Shown: piece after piece, positions 29,401 to 41,232 of the stretch
How the letters are laid out: each line of letters begins with the position of its first letter
Position numbering within the stretch: the stretch's first letter is position 1
Assembly (NCBI GenBank): GCA_009746045.1
Contig: RPFO01000104.1
Span: 5,538,895-5,581,394 of the forward strand
Reading direction: 5' to 3'
DNA length: 42,500 nt
Source of the DNA: Mesostigma viride
Lineage: Eukaryota > Streptophyta > Mesostigmatophyceae > Mesostigmatales > Mesostigmataceae
Position numbers and translations under genes: made by a program
The notes under the pieces: generated by a model
What the model saw: the letters and a program-made list of their open reading frames with translations, nothing else
Databases searched by the model: none
What the model was told of the DNA's origin: nothing

Positions 29401-32400
29401 ACACAAAGAGAACAGGCACCTTTAGCATACACAAAGAGAACAGGCACCTTTAGCATACACAAAGAGAACAGGCACCTTTAGCATATACAAAGAGAACAGG
29501 CACCTTTAGCATACACAAAGAGAACAGGCACCTTTAGCATACACAAAGAGAACAGGCACCTTTAGCATACACAAAGAGAACAGGCACCTTTAGCATACAC
29601 AAAGAGAACAGGCACCTTTAGCATACAAAGAGAACAGGCACCTTTAGCATACACAAAGAGAACAGGCACCTTTAGCATATACAAAGAGAACAGGCACCTT
29701 TAGCATACACAAAGAGAACAGGCACCTTTAGCACATACAAAGAGAACAGGCACCTTTAGCATACACAAAGAGAACAGGCACCTTTAGCATATACAAAGAG
29801 AACAGGCACCTTTAGCATACACAAAGAGAACAGGCACCTTTAGCATACACAAAGAGAACAGGCACCTTTAGCATACACAAAGAGAACAGGCACCTTTAGC
29901 ATACACAAAGAGAACAGGCACCTGTAGCACATACAAAGAGAACAGGCACCTTTAGCATACATAAAGAGAACAGGCACCTTTAGCATATACAAAGAGAACA
30001 GGCACCTTTAGCATATACAAAGAGAACAGGCACCTTTAGCATACACAAAGAGAACAGGCACCTGTAGCACATACAAAGAGAACAGGCACCTTTAGCATAC
30101 ACAAAGAGAACAGGCACCTTTAGCATATACAAAGAGAACAGGCACCTTTAGCATACACAAAGAGAACAGGCACCTTTAGCATACACAAAGAGAACACGCA
30201 CCTTTAGCATACACAAAGAGAACAGGCACCTTTAGCATACACAAAGAGAACAGGCACCTTTAGCATACACAAAGAGAACAGGCACCTTTAGCACATACAA
30301 AGAGAACAGGCACCTTTAGCATACACAAAGAGAACAGGCACCTTTAGCACATACAAAGAGAACAGGCACCTTTAGCATACACAAAGAGAACAGGCACCTT
30401 TAGCATACACAAAGAGAACAGGCACCTTTAGCATACACAAAGAGAACAGGCACCTTTAGCATACACAAAGAGAACAGGCACCTTTAGCACATACAAAGAG
30501 AACAGGCACCTTTAGCATACACAAAGAGAACAGGCACCTTTAGCATATACAAAGAGAACAGGCACCTTTAGCATACACAAAGAGAACAGGCACCTTTAGC
30601 ATACACAAAGAGAACAGGCACCTTTAGCATACACAAAGAGAACAGGCACCTTTAGCATACAAAGAGAACAGGCACCTTTAGCATATACAAAGAGAACAGG
30701 CACCTTCAGCATATATAAAGAGAACAGGCACCTTTAGCATATACAAAGAGAACAGGCACCTTTAGCATACACAAAGAGAACAGGCACCTTTAGCACATAC
30801 AAAGAGAACAGGAACCTTTAGCACATACAAAGAGAACAGGCACCTTTAGCATACACAAAGAGAACAGGCACCTTTAGCATACACAAAGAGAACAGGCACC
30901 TTTAGCATACAAAGAGAACAGGCACCTTTAGCATATACAAAGAGAACAGGCACCTTTAGCACATACAAAGAGAACAGGCACCTTTAGCATACACAAAGAG
31001 AACAGGCACCTTTAGCATACACAAAGAGAACAGGCACCTTTAGCATACACAAAGAGAACAGGCACCTTTAGCATACACAAAGAGAACAGGCACCTTTAGC
31101 ATACACAAAGAGAACAGGCACCTTTAGCATACACAAAGAGAACAGGCACCTTTAGCACATACAAAGAGAACAGGCACCTTTAGCATACACAAAGAGAACA
31201 GGCACCTTTAGCATACACAAAGAGAACAGGCACCTTTAGCATATACAAAGAGAACAGGCACCTTTAGCATACACAAAGAGAACAGGCACCTTTAGCATAC
31301 ACAAAGAGAACAGGCACCTTTAGCATACACAAAGAGAACAGGCACCTTTAGCATACACAAAGAGAACAGGCACCTTTAGCATACACAAAGAGAACAGGCA
31401 CCTTTAGCATACACAAAGAGAACAGGCACCTTTAGCATATACAAAGAGAACAGGCACCTTTAGCATACACAAAGAGAACAGGCACCTTTAGCATACACAA
31501 AGAGAACAGGCACCTTTAGCATACACAAAGAGAACAGGCACCTTTAGCACATACAAAGAGAACAGGCACCTTTAGCATACACAAAGAGAACAGGCACCTT
31601 TAGCATACACAAAGAGAACAGGCACCTTTAGCATACACAAAGAGAACAGGCACCTTTAGCATACACAAAGAGAACAGGCACCTTTAGCATACACAAAGAG
31701 AACAGGCACCTTTAGCATACACAAAGAGAACAGGCACCTTTAGCATACACAAAGAGAACAGGCACCTTTAGCATACACAAAGAGAACAGGCACCTTTAGC
31801 ACATACAAAGAGAACAGGCACCTTTAGCATACACAAAGAGAACAGGCACCTTTAGCATACACAAAGAGAACAGGCACCTTTAGCATATACAAAGAGAACA
31901 GGCACCTTTAGCATACACAAAGAGAACAGGCACCTTTAGCATATACAAAGAGAACAGGCACCTTTAGCATACACAAAGAGAACAGGCACCTTTAGCATAC
32001 ACAAAGAGAACAGGCACCTTTAGCATACACAAAGAGAACAGGCACCTTTAGCATACACAAAGAGAACAGGCACCTTTAGCATACACAAAGAGAACAGGCA
32101 CCTTTAGCATACACAAAGAGAACAGGCACCTTTAGCATACACAAAGAGAACAGGCACCTTTAGCATAACAAAGAGAACAGGCACCTTTAGCACACACAAA
32201 GAGAACAGGCACCTTTAGCATACACAAAGAGAACAGGCACCTTTAGCATACACAAAGAGAACAGGCACCTTTAGCATATACAAAGAGAACAGGCACCTTT
32301 AGCACACACAAAGAGAACAGGCACCTTTAGCACATACAAAGAGAACAGGCACCTTTAGCATACACAAAGAGAACAGGCACCTTTAGCACATACAAAGAGA

Positions 32401-35400
32401 ACAAGCACCTTTAGCATAAACAAAGAGAACAGGCACCTTTAGCATACACAAAGAGAACAGGCACCTTTAGCATACACAAAGAGAACAGGCACCTTTAGCA
32501 CATACAAAGAGAACAGGCACCTTTAGCATACACAAAGAGAACAGGCACCTTTAGCATACACAAAGAGAACAGGCACCTTTAGCATACACAAAGAGAACAG
32601 GCACCTTTAGCATACACAAAGAGAACAGGCACCTTTAGCATACACAAAGAGAACAGGCACCTTTAGCATACACAAAGAGAACAGGCACCTTTAGCACATA
32701 CAAAGAGAACAGGCACCTTTAGCATACACAAAGAGAACAGGCACCTTTAGCACATACAAAGAGAACAGGCACCTTTAGCATACACAAAGAGAACAGGCAC
32801 CTTTAGCACATACAAAGAGAACAGGCACCTTTAGCATATACAAAGAGAACAGGCACCTTTAGCATATACAAAGAGAACAGGCACCTTTAGCATACACAAA
32901 GAGAACAGGCACCTTTAGCATACACAAAGAGAACAGGCACCTTTAGCATACACAAAGAGAACAGGCACCTTTAGCATACACAAAGAGAACAGGCACCTTT
33001 AGCATACACAAAGAGAACAGGCACCTTTAGCATACACAAAGAGAACAGGCACCTTTAGCATACACAAAGAGAACAGGCACCTTTAGCATACACAAAGAGA
33101 ACAGGCACCTTTAGCATACACAAAGAGAACAGGCACCTTTAGCATATACAAAGAGAACAGGCACCTTTAGCATACACAAAGAGAACAGGCACCTTTAGCA
33201 TACACAAAGAGAACAGGCACCTTTAGCATACACAAAGAGAACAGGCACCTTTAGCATATACAAAGAGAACAGGCACCTTTAGCATACACAAAGAGAACAG
33301 GCACCTTTAGCATACACAAAGAGAACAGGCACCTTTAGCATACACAAAGAGAACAGGCACCTTTAGCATATACAAAGAGAACAGGCACCTTTAGCATACA
33401 CAAAGAGAACAGGCACCTTTAGCATATACAAAGAGAACAGGCACCTTTAGCATACACAAAGAGAACAGGCACCTTTAGCACATACAAAGAGAACAGGCAC
33501 CTTTAGCATACACAAAGAGAACAGGCACCTTTAGCATATACAAAGAGAACAGGCACCTTTAGCATACACAAAGAGAACAGGCACCTTTAGCATACACAAA
33601 GAGAACAGGCACCTTTAGCATATACAAAGAGAACAGGCACCTTTAGCATACACAAAGAGAACAGGCACCTTTAGCACATACAAAGAGAACAGGCACCTTT
33701 AGCATACACAAAGAGAACAGGCACCTTTAGCATATACAAAGAGAACAGGCACCTTTAGCATACACAAAGAGAACAGGCACCTTTAGCATACACAAAGAGA
33801 ACAGGCACCTTCAGCATATACAAAGAGAACATGCACCTTTAGCATATACAAAGAGAACACGCACCTTTAGCATATACAAAGAGAACAGGCACCTTTAGCA
33901 TACACAAAGAGAACAGGCACCTTTAGCATACACAAAGAGAACAGGCACCTTTAGCACATACAAAGAGAACAGGCACCTTTAGCATACACAAAGAGAACAG
34001 GCACCTTTAGCACATACAAAGAGAACAGGCACCTTTAGCATACACAAAGAGAACAGGCACCTTTAGCATACACAAAGAGAACAGGCACCTTTAGCATACA
34101 CAAAGAGAACAGGCACCTTTAGCATACACAAAGAGAACAGGCACCTTTAGCACATACAAAGAGAACAGGCACCTTTAGCATACACAAAGAGAACAGGCAC
34201 CTTTAGCATATACAAAGAGAACAGGCACCTTTAGCATACACAAAGAGAACAGGCACCTTTAGCATACACAAAGAGAACAGGCACCTTTAGCATACACAAA
34301 GAGAACAGGCACCTTCAGCATATACAAAGAGAACAGGCACCTTTAGCATATACAAAGAGAACAGGCACCTTTAGCATACACAAAGAGAACAGGCACCTTT
34401 AGCATATACAAAGAGAACAGGCACCTTTAGCACACACAAAGAGAACAAGCACCTTTAGCACATACAAAGAGAACAGGCACCTTTAGCACATACAAAGAGA
34501 ACAAGCATCTTTAGCATACACAAAGAGAACAGGCACCTTTAGCATACACAAAGAGAACACGCACCTTTAGCCCATACAAAGAGAACAGGCACCTTTCGCA
34601 TATACAAAGAGAACATGCACCTTTTGCACATACAAAGAGAACAAGCACCTTTAGCATAAACAAAGAGAACAGGCACCTTTAGCATACACAAAGAGAACAG
34701 GCACCTTTAGCATACACAAAGAGAACAGGCACCTTTAGCATACACAAAGAGAACAGGCACCTTTAGCATACACAAAGAGAACAGGCACCTTTAGCATACA
34801 CAAAGAGAACAGGCACCTTTAGCATACACAAAGAGAACAGGCACCTTTAGCACATACAAAGAGAACAGGCACCTTTAGCATACACAAAGAGAACAGGCAC
34901 CTTTAGCATACACAAAGAGAACAGGCACCTTTAGCATATACAAAGAGAACAGGCACCTTTAGCATACACAAAGAGAACAGGCACCTTTAGCATACACAAA
35001 GAGAACAGGCACCTTTAGCATACACAAAGAGAACAGGCACCTTTAGCATACACAAAGAGAACAGGCACCTTTAGCATACACAAAGAGAACAGGCACCTTT
35101 AGCATACACAAAGAGAACAGGCACCTTTAGCACATACAAAGAGAACAGGCACCTTTAGCATAACAAAGAGAACAGGCACCTTTAGCATACACAAAGAGAA
35201 CAGGCACCTTTAGCATACACAAAGAGAACAGGCACCTTTAGCATATACAAAGAGAACAGCACCTTTAGCATATACAAAGAGAACAGGCACCTTTAGCATA
35301 TACAAAGAGAACAGGCACCTTTAGCATACACAAAGAGAACAGGCACCTTTAGCATACACAAAGAGAACAGGCACCTTTAGCATACACAAAGAGAACAGGC

Positions 35401-38200
35401 ACCTTTAGCATACACAAAGAGAACAGGCACCTTTAGCATACACAAAGAGAACAGGCACCTTTAGCATACACAAAGAGAACAGGCACCTTTAGCATACACA
35501 AAGAGAACAGACACCTTTAGCATACACAAAGAGAACAGGCACCTTTAGCATACACAAAGAGAACAGGCACCTTTAGCATACACAAAGAGAACAGGCACCT
35601 TTAGCACATACAAAGAGAACAGGCACCTTTAGCATACACAAAGAGAACAGGCACCTTTAGCATACACAAAGAGAACAGGCACCTTTAGCATACACAAAGA
35701 GAACAGGCACCTTTAGCACATACAAAGAGAACACGCACCTTTAGCATAGACAAAGAGAACAGTCACCTTTAGCATACACAAAGAGAACAGGCACCTTTAG
35801 CATATACAAAGAGAACGGGCACCTTTAGCATACACAAAGAGAACAGGCACCTTTAGCATATACAAAGAGAACAGGCACCTTTAGCATATACAAAGAGAAC
35901 AGGCACCTTTAGCATACATAAAGAGAACAGGCACCTTAAGCACACACAAAGAGAACAGGCACCTTTAGCATACACAAAGAGAACAGGCACCTTTAGCACA
36001 TACAAAGAGAACAGGCACCTTCAGCATATATAAAGAGAACAGGCACCTTTAGCATATACAAAGAGAACAGGCACCTTTAGCATACACAAAGAGAACAGGA
36101 ACCTTTAGCACACACAAAGAGAACAGGCACCTTTAGCATACACAAAGAGAACAGCACCTTTAGCATACACAAAGAGAACAGGCACCTTTAGCATAACAAA
36201 GAGAACAGGAACCTTTAGCACACACAAAGAGAACAGGCACCTTTAGCATACACAAAGAGAACAGGCACCTTTAGCACACACAAAGAGAACAGGCACCTTT
36301 AGCATACACAAAGAGAACAGGCACCTTTAGCACATACAAAGAGAACAGGAACCTTTAGCACATACAAAGAGAACAGGTACCTTTAGCATATACAAAGAGA
36401 ACAGGCACCTTTAGCATACAAAAGAGAACAGGCACCTTTAGCATACACAAAGAGAACAGGCACCTTTAGCATATACAAAGAGAACAGGCACCTTTAGCAT
36501 ACACAAAGAGAACAGGCACCTTTAGCATACACAAAGAGAACAGGCACCTTTAGCATACACAAAGAGAACAGGCACCTTTAGCACATACAAAGAGAACAGG
36601 CACCTTTAGCATACACAAAGAGAACAGGCACCTTTAGCACATACAAAGAGAACAGGCACCTTTAGCATACACAAAGAGAACAGGCACCTTTAGCACATAC
36701 AAAGAGAACAGGCACCTTTAGCATATACAAAGAGAACAGGCACCTTTAGCATACACAAAGAGAACGGGCACCTTTAGCATACACAAAGAGAACATGCACC
36801 TTTAGCATACACAAAGAGAACAGGCACCTTTAGCATACACAAAGAGAAGAGGCACCTTTAGCATACACAAAGAGAACAGGCACCTTTAGCATACATAAAG
36901 AGAACAGGCACCTTAAGCACACACAAAGAGAACAGGCACCTTTAGCATACACAAAGAGAACAGGCACCTTTAGCACATACAAAGAGAACAGGCACCTTCA
37001 GCATATATAAAGAGAACAGGCACCTTTAGCATATACAAAGAGAACAGGCACCTTTAGCATACACAAAGAGAACAGGAACCTTTAGCACACACAAAGAGAA
37101 CAGGCACCTTTAGCATACACAAAGAGAACAAGCATCTTTAGCATACACAAAGAGAACAGGCACCTTTAGCATAAACAAAGAGAACAGGAACCTTTAGCAC
37201 ACACAAAGAGAACAGGCACCTTTAGCATACACAAAGAGAACAGGCACCTTTAGCACACACAAAGAGAACAGGCACCTTTAGCATACACAAAGAGAACAGG
37301 CACCTTTAGCACATACAAAGAGAACAGGAACCTTTAGCACATACAAAGAGAACAGGTACCTTTAGCATATACAAAGAGAACAGGCACCTTTAGCATACAT
37401 AAAGAGAACAGGCACCTTTAGCATACACAAAGAGAACAGGCACCTTTAGCATATACAAAGAGAACAGGCACCTTTAGCATACACAAAGAGAACAGGCACC
37501 TTTAGCATACACAAAGAGAACAGGCACCTTTAGCATACACAAAGAGAACAGGCACCTTTAGCACATACAAAGAGAACAGGCACCTTTAGCATACACAAAG
37601 AGAACAGGCACCTTTAGCACATACAAAGAGAACAGGCACCTTTAGCATACACAAAGAGAACAGGCACCTTTAGCACATACAAAGAGAACAGGCACCTTAA
37701 GCATATACAAAGAGAACAGGCACCTTTAGCATATACAAAGAGAACAGGCACCTTTAGCATACACAAAGAGAACAGGCACCTTTAGCATACACAAAGAGAA
37801 CAGGCACCTTTAGCATACACAAAGAGAACAGGCACCTTCAGCATACACAAAGAGAACAGGCACCTTTAGCATACACAAAGAGAACAGGCACCTTTAGCAT
37901 ACACAAAGAGAACAGGCACCTTTAGCATACACAAAGAGAACAGGCACCTTTAGCACATACAAAGAGAACAGGCACCTTTAGCACATACAAAGAGAACAGG
38001 CACCTTCAGCATACACAAAGAGAACGGGCACCTTTAGCATATACAAAGAGAACAGCCACCTTTAGCATACACAAAGAGAACAGGCACCTTTAGCATACAC
38101 AAAGAGAGCAGGCACCTTTAGCATACACAAAGAGCACAGGCACCTTTAGCATACACAAAGAGAGCAGGCACCTTTAGCATACACAAAGAGAGCAGGCACC
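23434..38200 (-). repeat. Giant 28-bp minisatellite, about 525 copies (14.8 kb)
   Basis: Head-to-tail copies of a 28-bp unit whose plus core is CAAAGAGAACAGGCACCTTT followed by AGCATACA. In gene (minus) orientation a unit starts GTGCCTGTTCTCTTT and ends TATGCTAAAG, i.e. GT...AG, with a pyrimidine tract and a CTAAA word. The main variation is at the CATACAC / CATATAC / CACATAC / CACACAC site. Rare variants are CAGGAACC, CAAGCATC, CGGGCACC and AGAAGAGGC. A few copies are 26-27 bp. Every frame hits a stop within 84 bases, so it is non-coding. It begins about 20-30 bases inside the donor of the exon ending at 38221 and appears to form most of a >15-kb intron. The centre (about 27480-29640) is nearly uniform; the flanks are more variable. 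Confidence 0.97.
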
Positions 38201-38220
38201 CATCGGGAGGTCAAACGTAC

Positions 38221-39221
38221 CGCTGCGCACATAGCTCGATGACCCGTACGTGCTCATCGCCGCAGACAAGGGCCGAATTGACGGCGGCGATGGCGTCGGC
38301 GCGAGCGACGATGGGCCCCCCGATGCAAGCGCGGACGAGGCCGTCGCACTCTTCTGCACCGTTGCAGTGATGGGCCTGCCGGTGGGCTTGCTGGCTGGTA
38401 TCCGCACCCCCGACGATGCGGGGAGCTCATGGGCGGGGGGAGGGCTAGGCGATGGCGCTGCACTCCCCCCCGCGCTCCCAACTGCACTGCCCCCCCCGCT
38501 CCCCACAACAACACTGCTGGAGGAATCCGAGGACACCTGTTCCGCGGAGGACTCAGGGGTGACCAGCTGGAACCCGCCCGCCGTGAGCACCGCAGGCTGT
38601 GCATGAAACAAAGCAGACGATGATGCTGATGCTGGCGCCGCCCCACCCTGCGCATCCCTGGGGGTCTCCCCGTGGCTGGCGCGAAGGAACTCAGTGGCCA
38701 GGGACCCTGCAGCGGAGGAGGCTGGTTGGGGGTGGGGCCGAGGGGGCGGCGTGGCCCCGTTGGTGGGGCCCCCATTCTCATGGGCAGTGGGGGCTCTGCT
38801 CTCTGAGGCTCGTCCTGCTGCGACCGCTTCGGCCAGGTTGCGAGTGCGAGGGGACGGGGCGACGGCGGGGCCACCTGGGCTGGGCCCAGGGTGGTTGCCC
38901 AGCGAGGATGCAGGGGGTTTCTCCGCCGAATCCCCCCACGCGGGTGCAGGGAAGTTCATCGCCAACGCACTCATGGTCATGGCAGGGTCGGAGCCAGCGG
39001 CCGTGTTAATGCTGCCGCCGTTACTGGTGCCGGCTTGCATGGTCGCCGCGTGCGGGTAGGAGGGCGGCCCGAGCGAGGCGGCACCCTGGGGGCCCATCGT
39101 GGCGGCCGCCCAGGGGGTCTCTCGGCTGCCCCTCATTGGCGCCATGGTCTGGAAGAGGTTCAGGGGGCCCCTAGCCGCCGCCTGGTGTTGTATGTGCGAG
39201 TCGCTGCCCCTCCGTTCCAGC
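38221..39221 (-). CDS. Ser/Pro/Ala-rich protein, exon 3 of the placed set
   Basis: A 1001-bp exon, open throughout. It begins by completing an Arg codon and reads LERRGSDSHIQHQAAARG, then a Met/Ala-rich helix-like part (TMAPMRGS, AMTMSALAMNF), then a long Pro/Ser/Ala/Gly-rich disordered part. It ends STYGSSSYVRS plus one base. The acceptor is CGTCACCCAG ending at 39222 and the donor GTACGT starts at 38220. Phase 2 matches exon 2 exactly (AWLQ + R + LERR) and phase 1 leads into the giant array intron. GC at third position is high. I do not recognise a family; composition suggests a regulatory or scaffold protein. The continuation left of the array was not found. Confidence 0.75.
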
Positions 39222-40052
39222 CTGGGTGACGTACGGCAGTGGCCACGGGGCGCCAAGGGGGGAATGCAAACGACCGCACCAAAGGAGTGCAAGATAAACA
39301 GCAGTGTTTATGTATTGACCCTTGATAACGTACTTGTATGATACCAAAAACGCAAATGATGCACGAAATGTGAACGGCCCCCAGAAAACAAATATATTCA
39401 TGAAAAGTTGTTGCCTTGCGAAAGCTACTTGCAGAAGAACAAGTACAGCCACATACAATACTACGTACAACGCATGTTAAGAAAGGGGATCCTCCGTTTG
39501 GGGGCTCGCGTGCCAATATCAAGGATCCGTCCATTATGATGACACAGAATGAGAACAGGGTAGATTGCACCAAGGGTGAACGTCGGGGTTGATATGCCTG
39601 GGGAAAACATTCAGTGCCTCGTGAAGCCTTAGTTCGCCCCCAGCCTCACCTCTCCCACCCAAACACAGGTGCATGCAGCTGTAGGGGATAGTAGTGCCCT
39701 TGGGTAGGGGTGAAACTGACACAGTTGGCCCATTCTGCAAGCCAGGGGGAAGGGGGCAGAACGTCCACACTAACCTCCAGTTATGGACGTTTAGGCTCCC
39801 CTCCCATCACACATCACACGCTAGCTTGAACTCCCGGGTTCGGCCTGCTTAGTGGGCTAAAAACAATCGTTGCAAGCTATATTGTACATACAAAATACAC
39901 CATGCAACGTACAATATACAATATATAATGCACAGTACTGCACATGGTACAGTACACGAATATTCAGCATACAATTACTATGATGGGACAAACACAGGTA
40001 ATGCCATGCGATGCGCTGCTTGTGCCGCATCCGTGGTCTGGCGCAAACGCAC
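39222..40052 (-). other. Intron between exons 2 and 3 of the Ser/Pro-rich gene
   Basis: An 831-base intron with GTGCGT donor at 40052 and CACCCAG acceptor. The middle is AT-rich (TATTGTACATACAAAATAC and related words at 39880-39970), in contrast to the GC-rich exons. No array and no exon-like frame are visible. Confidence 0.6.
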
Positions 40053-40191
40053 CGTTGCAGCCAGGCCTGGGACGGCTCCAACGGCTTGGCATCCCCTTGG
40101 CCACCCGACGCGGTTGTGGGCCCTGCGCCCGCCTGTGACGGGTGGAGCAGAGAGAAGAGGTGGGTGCTGACAAACTCAGCCACCTCCGCAG
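40053..40191 (-). CDS. Ser/Pro-rich protein gene, exon 2
   Basis: A 139-bp exon between acceptor CGTCACCTGCAG (ending 40192) and donor GTGCGT (starting 40052). It encodes AEVAEFVSTHLFSLLHPSQ, then a Gly/Thr-rich linker, then KPLEPSQAWLQ plus CG of an Arg codon. The 5' phase fits exon 1 (G|CT gives Ala) and the 3' phase fits exon 3. The helix AEVAEFVSTHLFSLL superficially resembles the helix after the DGHGG motif of PP2C phosphatases. No DGHGG precedes it in the spliced product, so I do not assign that family. Confidence 0.75.
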
Positions 40192-40257
40192 CTGCAGGTG
40201 ACGCTCGGCGGCACAGAAACAGGGTGAAGAGGAGCAGGGGAGGGAGGTAAGGGGGAG

Positions 40258-40269
40258 GAGGAGGGGAAA

Positions 40270-40300
<31 letters not shown>

Positions 40301-40478
40301 GAGGAGGAGGAGGAGAAGGAGGAGGAGGAGGAGGAGGAGGAGGAGGAGGAGGAGGAGGAGGAGGAGGAGGAGGAGGAGGAGGAGGAGGAGGAGGAGGAGG
40401 AGGAGGAGGAGGAGGAGGAGGAGGAGGAGGAGGAGGAGGAGGAGGAGGAGGAGGAGGAGGAGGAGGAGGAGGAGGGAC
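40258..40478. repeat. (GGA)n / (TCC)n microsatellite, about 200 bases
   Basis: Nearly pure AGG repeats on plus with one GAGAAGG interruption at about 40313. In the transcript of the minus-strand gene it is a long polypyrimidine tract, located 70-290 bases upstream of the exon 2 acceptor in the intron. A poly-Ser frame runs through it, but the splice-phase chain of the flanking exons excludes that reading. Confidence 0.97.
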
Positions 40479-40479
40479 A

Positions 40480-40855
40480 GCAGGGAAAAAAGAAAATTTG
40501 AATCAGAAAGTCAGTTGCACCACTTGAGCCTTTACTCGCTAGCGCTGTCCTCAGTTGATTTGTCATGCCATGCCCCCCGTAACCTCCATACCGTGCACAT
40601 CACCATCACGGACATACATGGCAACATAGTCGCAAGTCTTAGGGGGTTGCCTTGTGAGGCCATGAGGAGGACACAAGGCAGGCATGATGGGACTTACGGT
40701 CAAGCACTTGGCAGCGATTCAGAACAGGCCTAGTGGGAGCTTGAGTTAGACATTGCGGGGGGGGCACCCCTTGTGTGCATAGAGGGGTCAATTTTCATAG
40801 CTTTTCGAACGCAATTGAACTCGCGTGCATGAAGGAATCTGTTAATGTTCCCCCC
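40480..40855 (-). other. Unique part of the intron between exons 1 and 2
   Basis: Sequence between the (GGA)n tract and the short C/T array. On the gene strand a small open piece encoding CDYVAMYVRDGDVHG at about 40640-40590 looks protein-like. The phases of exons 1 and 2 already match without it, and I see no clear splice sites for it. Confidence 0.3.
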
Positions 40856-41180
40856 TCTAACCGCTCGCCCCCTTCCCATTCCCCCCTTTCCATTCCCCCC
40901 TTTGCATTCCCCCCTTTGCATTCCCCCTGTTCCATTCCCTCCTTTCCAACTCCGCCTTTCTAACTCCCCCTTTCCTTTCCCTCCTTTCTACTCCCCCGTT
41001 TTCCATCCCCCCCTTCCCATTCCCCCCTTTCCATTCCCCCCTTTCCATTCCCCCCTTTCCAACTCCCCCTTTCCAACTCCCCCTTTCCAACTCCCCCTTT
41101 CCATTCCCTCCTTTCCATACCCCCTTTCAATACCCCCTTTCCATCCCCCCCTTGTACCGTCCCCCCCCCTTGACCATCCC
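40856..41180. repeat. Short-period C/T-rich repeat (about 11-16 bp)
   Basis: Irregular tandem copies around CCCCCTTTCCATTCC and CCCCCTTTCCAACTC on plus, so the transcript of the minus-strand gene is G/A-rich here. It lies close behind the donor of exon 1 in the intron between exons 1 and 2. The period varies, so the array is a slippage-prone compound tract. Confidence 0.85.
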
Positions 41181-41232
41181 CCCATGCAACCTACCCGCCC
41201 TTAATGAGCCGTTCCTTGCAACCCCCCCTCAC

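Noticed and set aside
23434-38200. CRISPR array
   Set aside because: Units are contiguous 28-bp copies without unique spacers, and the context is eukaryotic.
23434-38200. Centromeric satellite or telomere-associated array
   Set aside because: The array starts 20-30 bases inside a splice donor and has an exon-edge echo at its other end, so an intron origin explains it better; no telomere motif is present.
39829-39850. tRNA B-box or Alu-like element (GAACTCCCGGGTTC)
   Set aside because: No matching A-box, cloverleaf or SINE tail is visible around it.
40053-40191. PP2C phosphatase exon
   Set aside because: Only the helix AEVAEFVSTHLF is suggestive. The DGHGG metal-binding motif that should precede it is absent after splicing.
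39964-40566. Poly-Ser protein
   Set aside because: It is the (TCC)n tract read through an intron; the exon on its downstream side is in a different, phase-supported frame.
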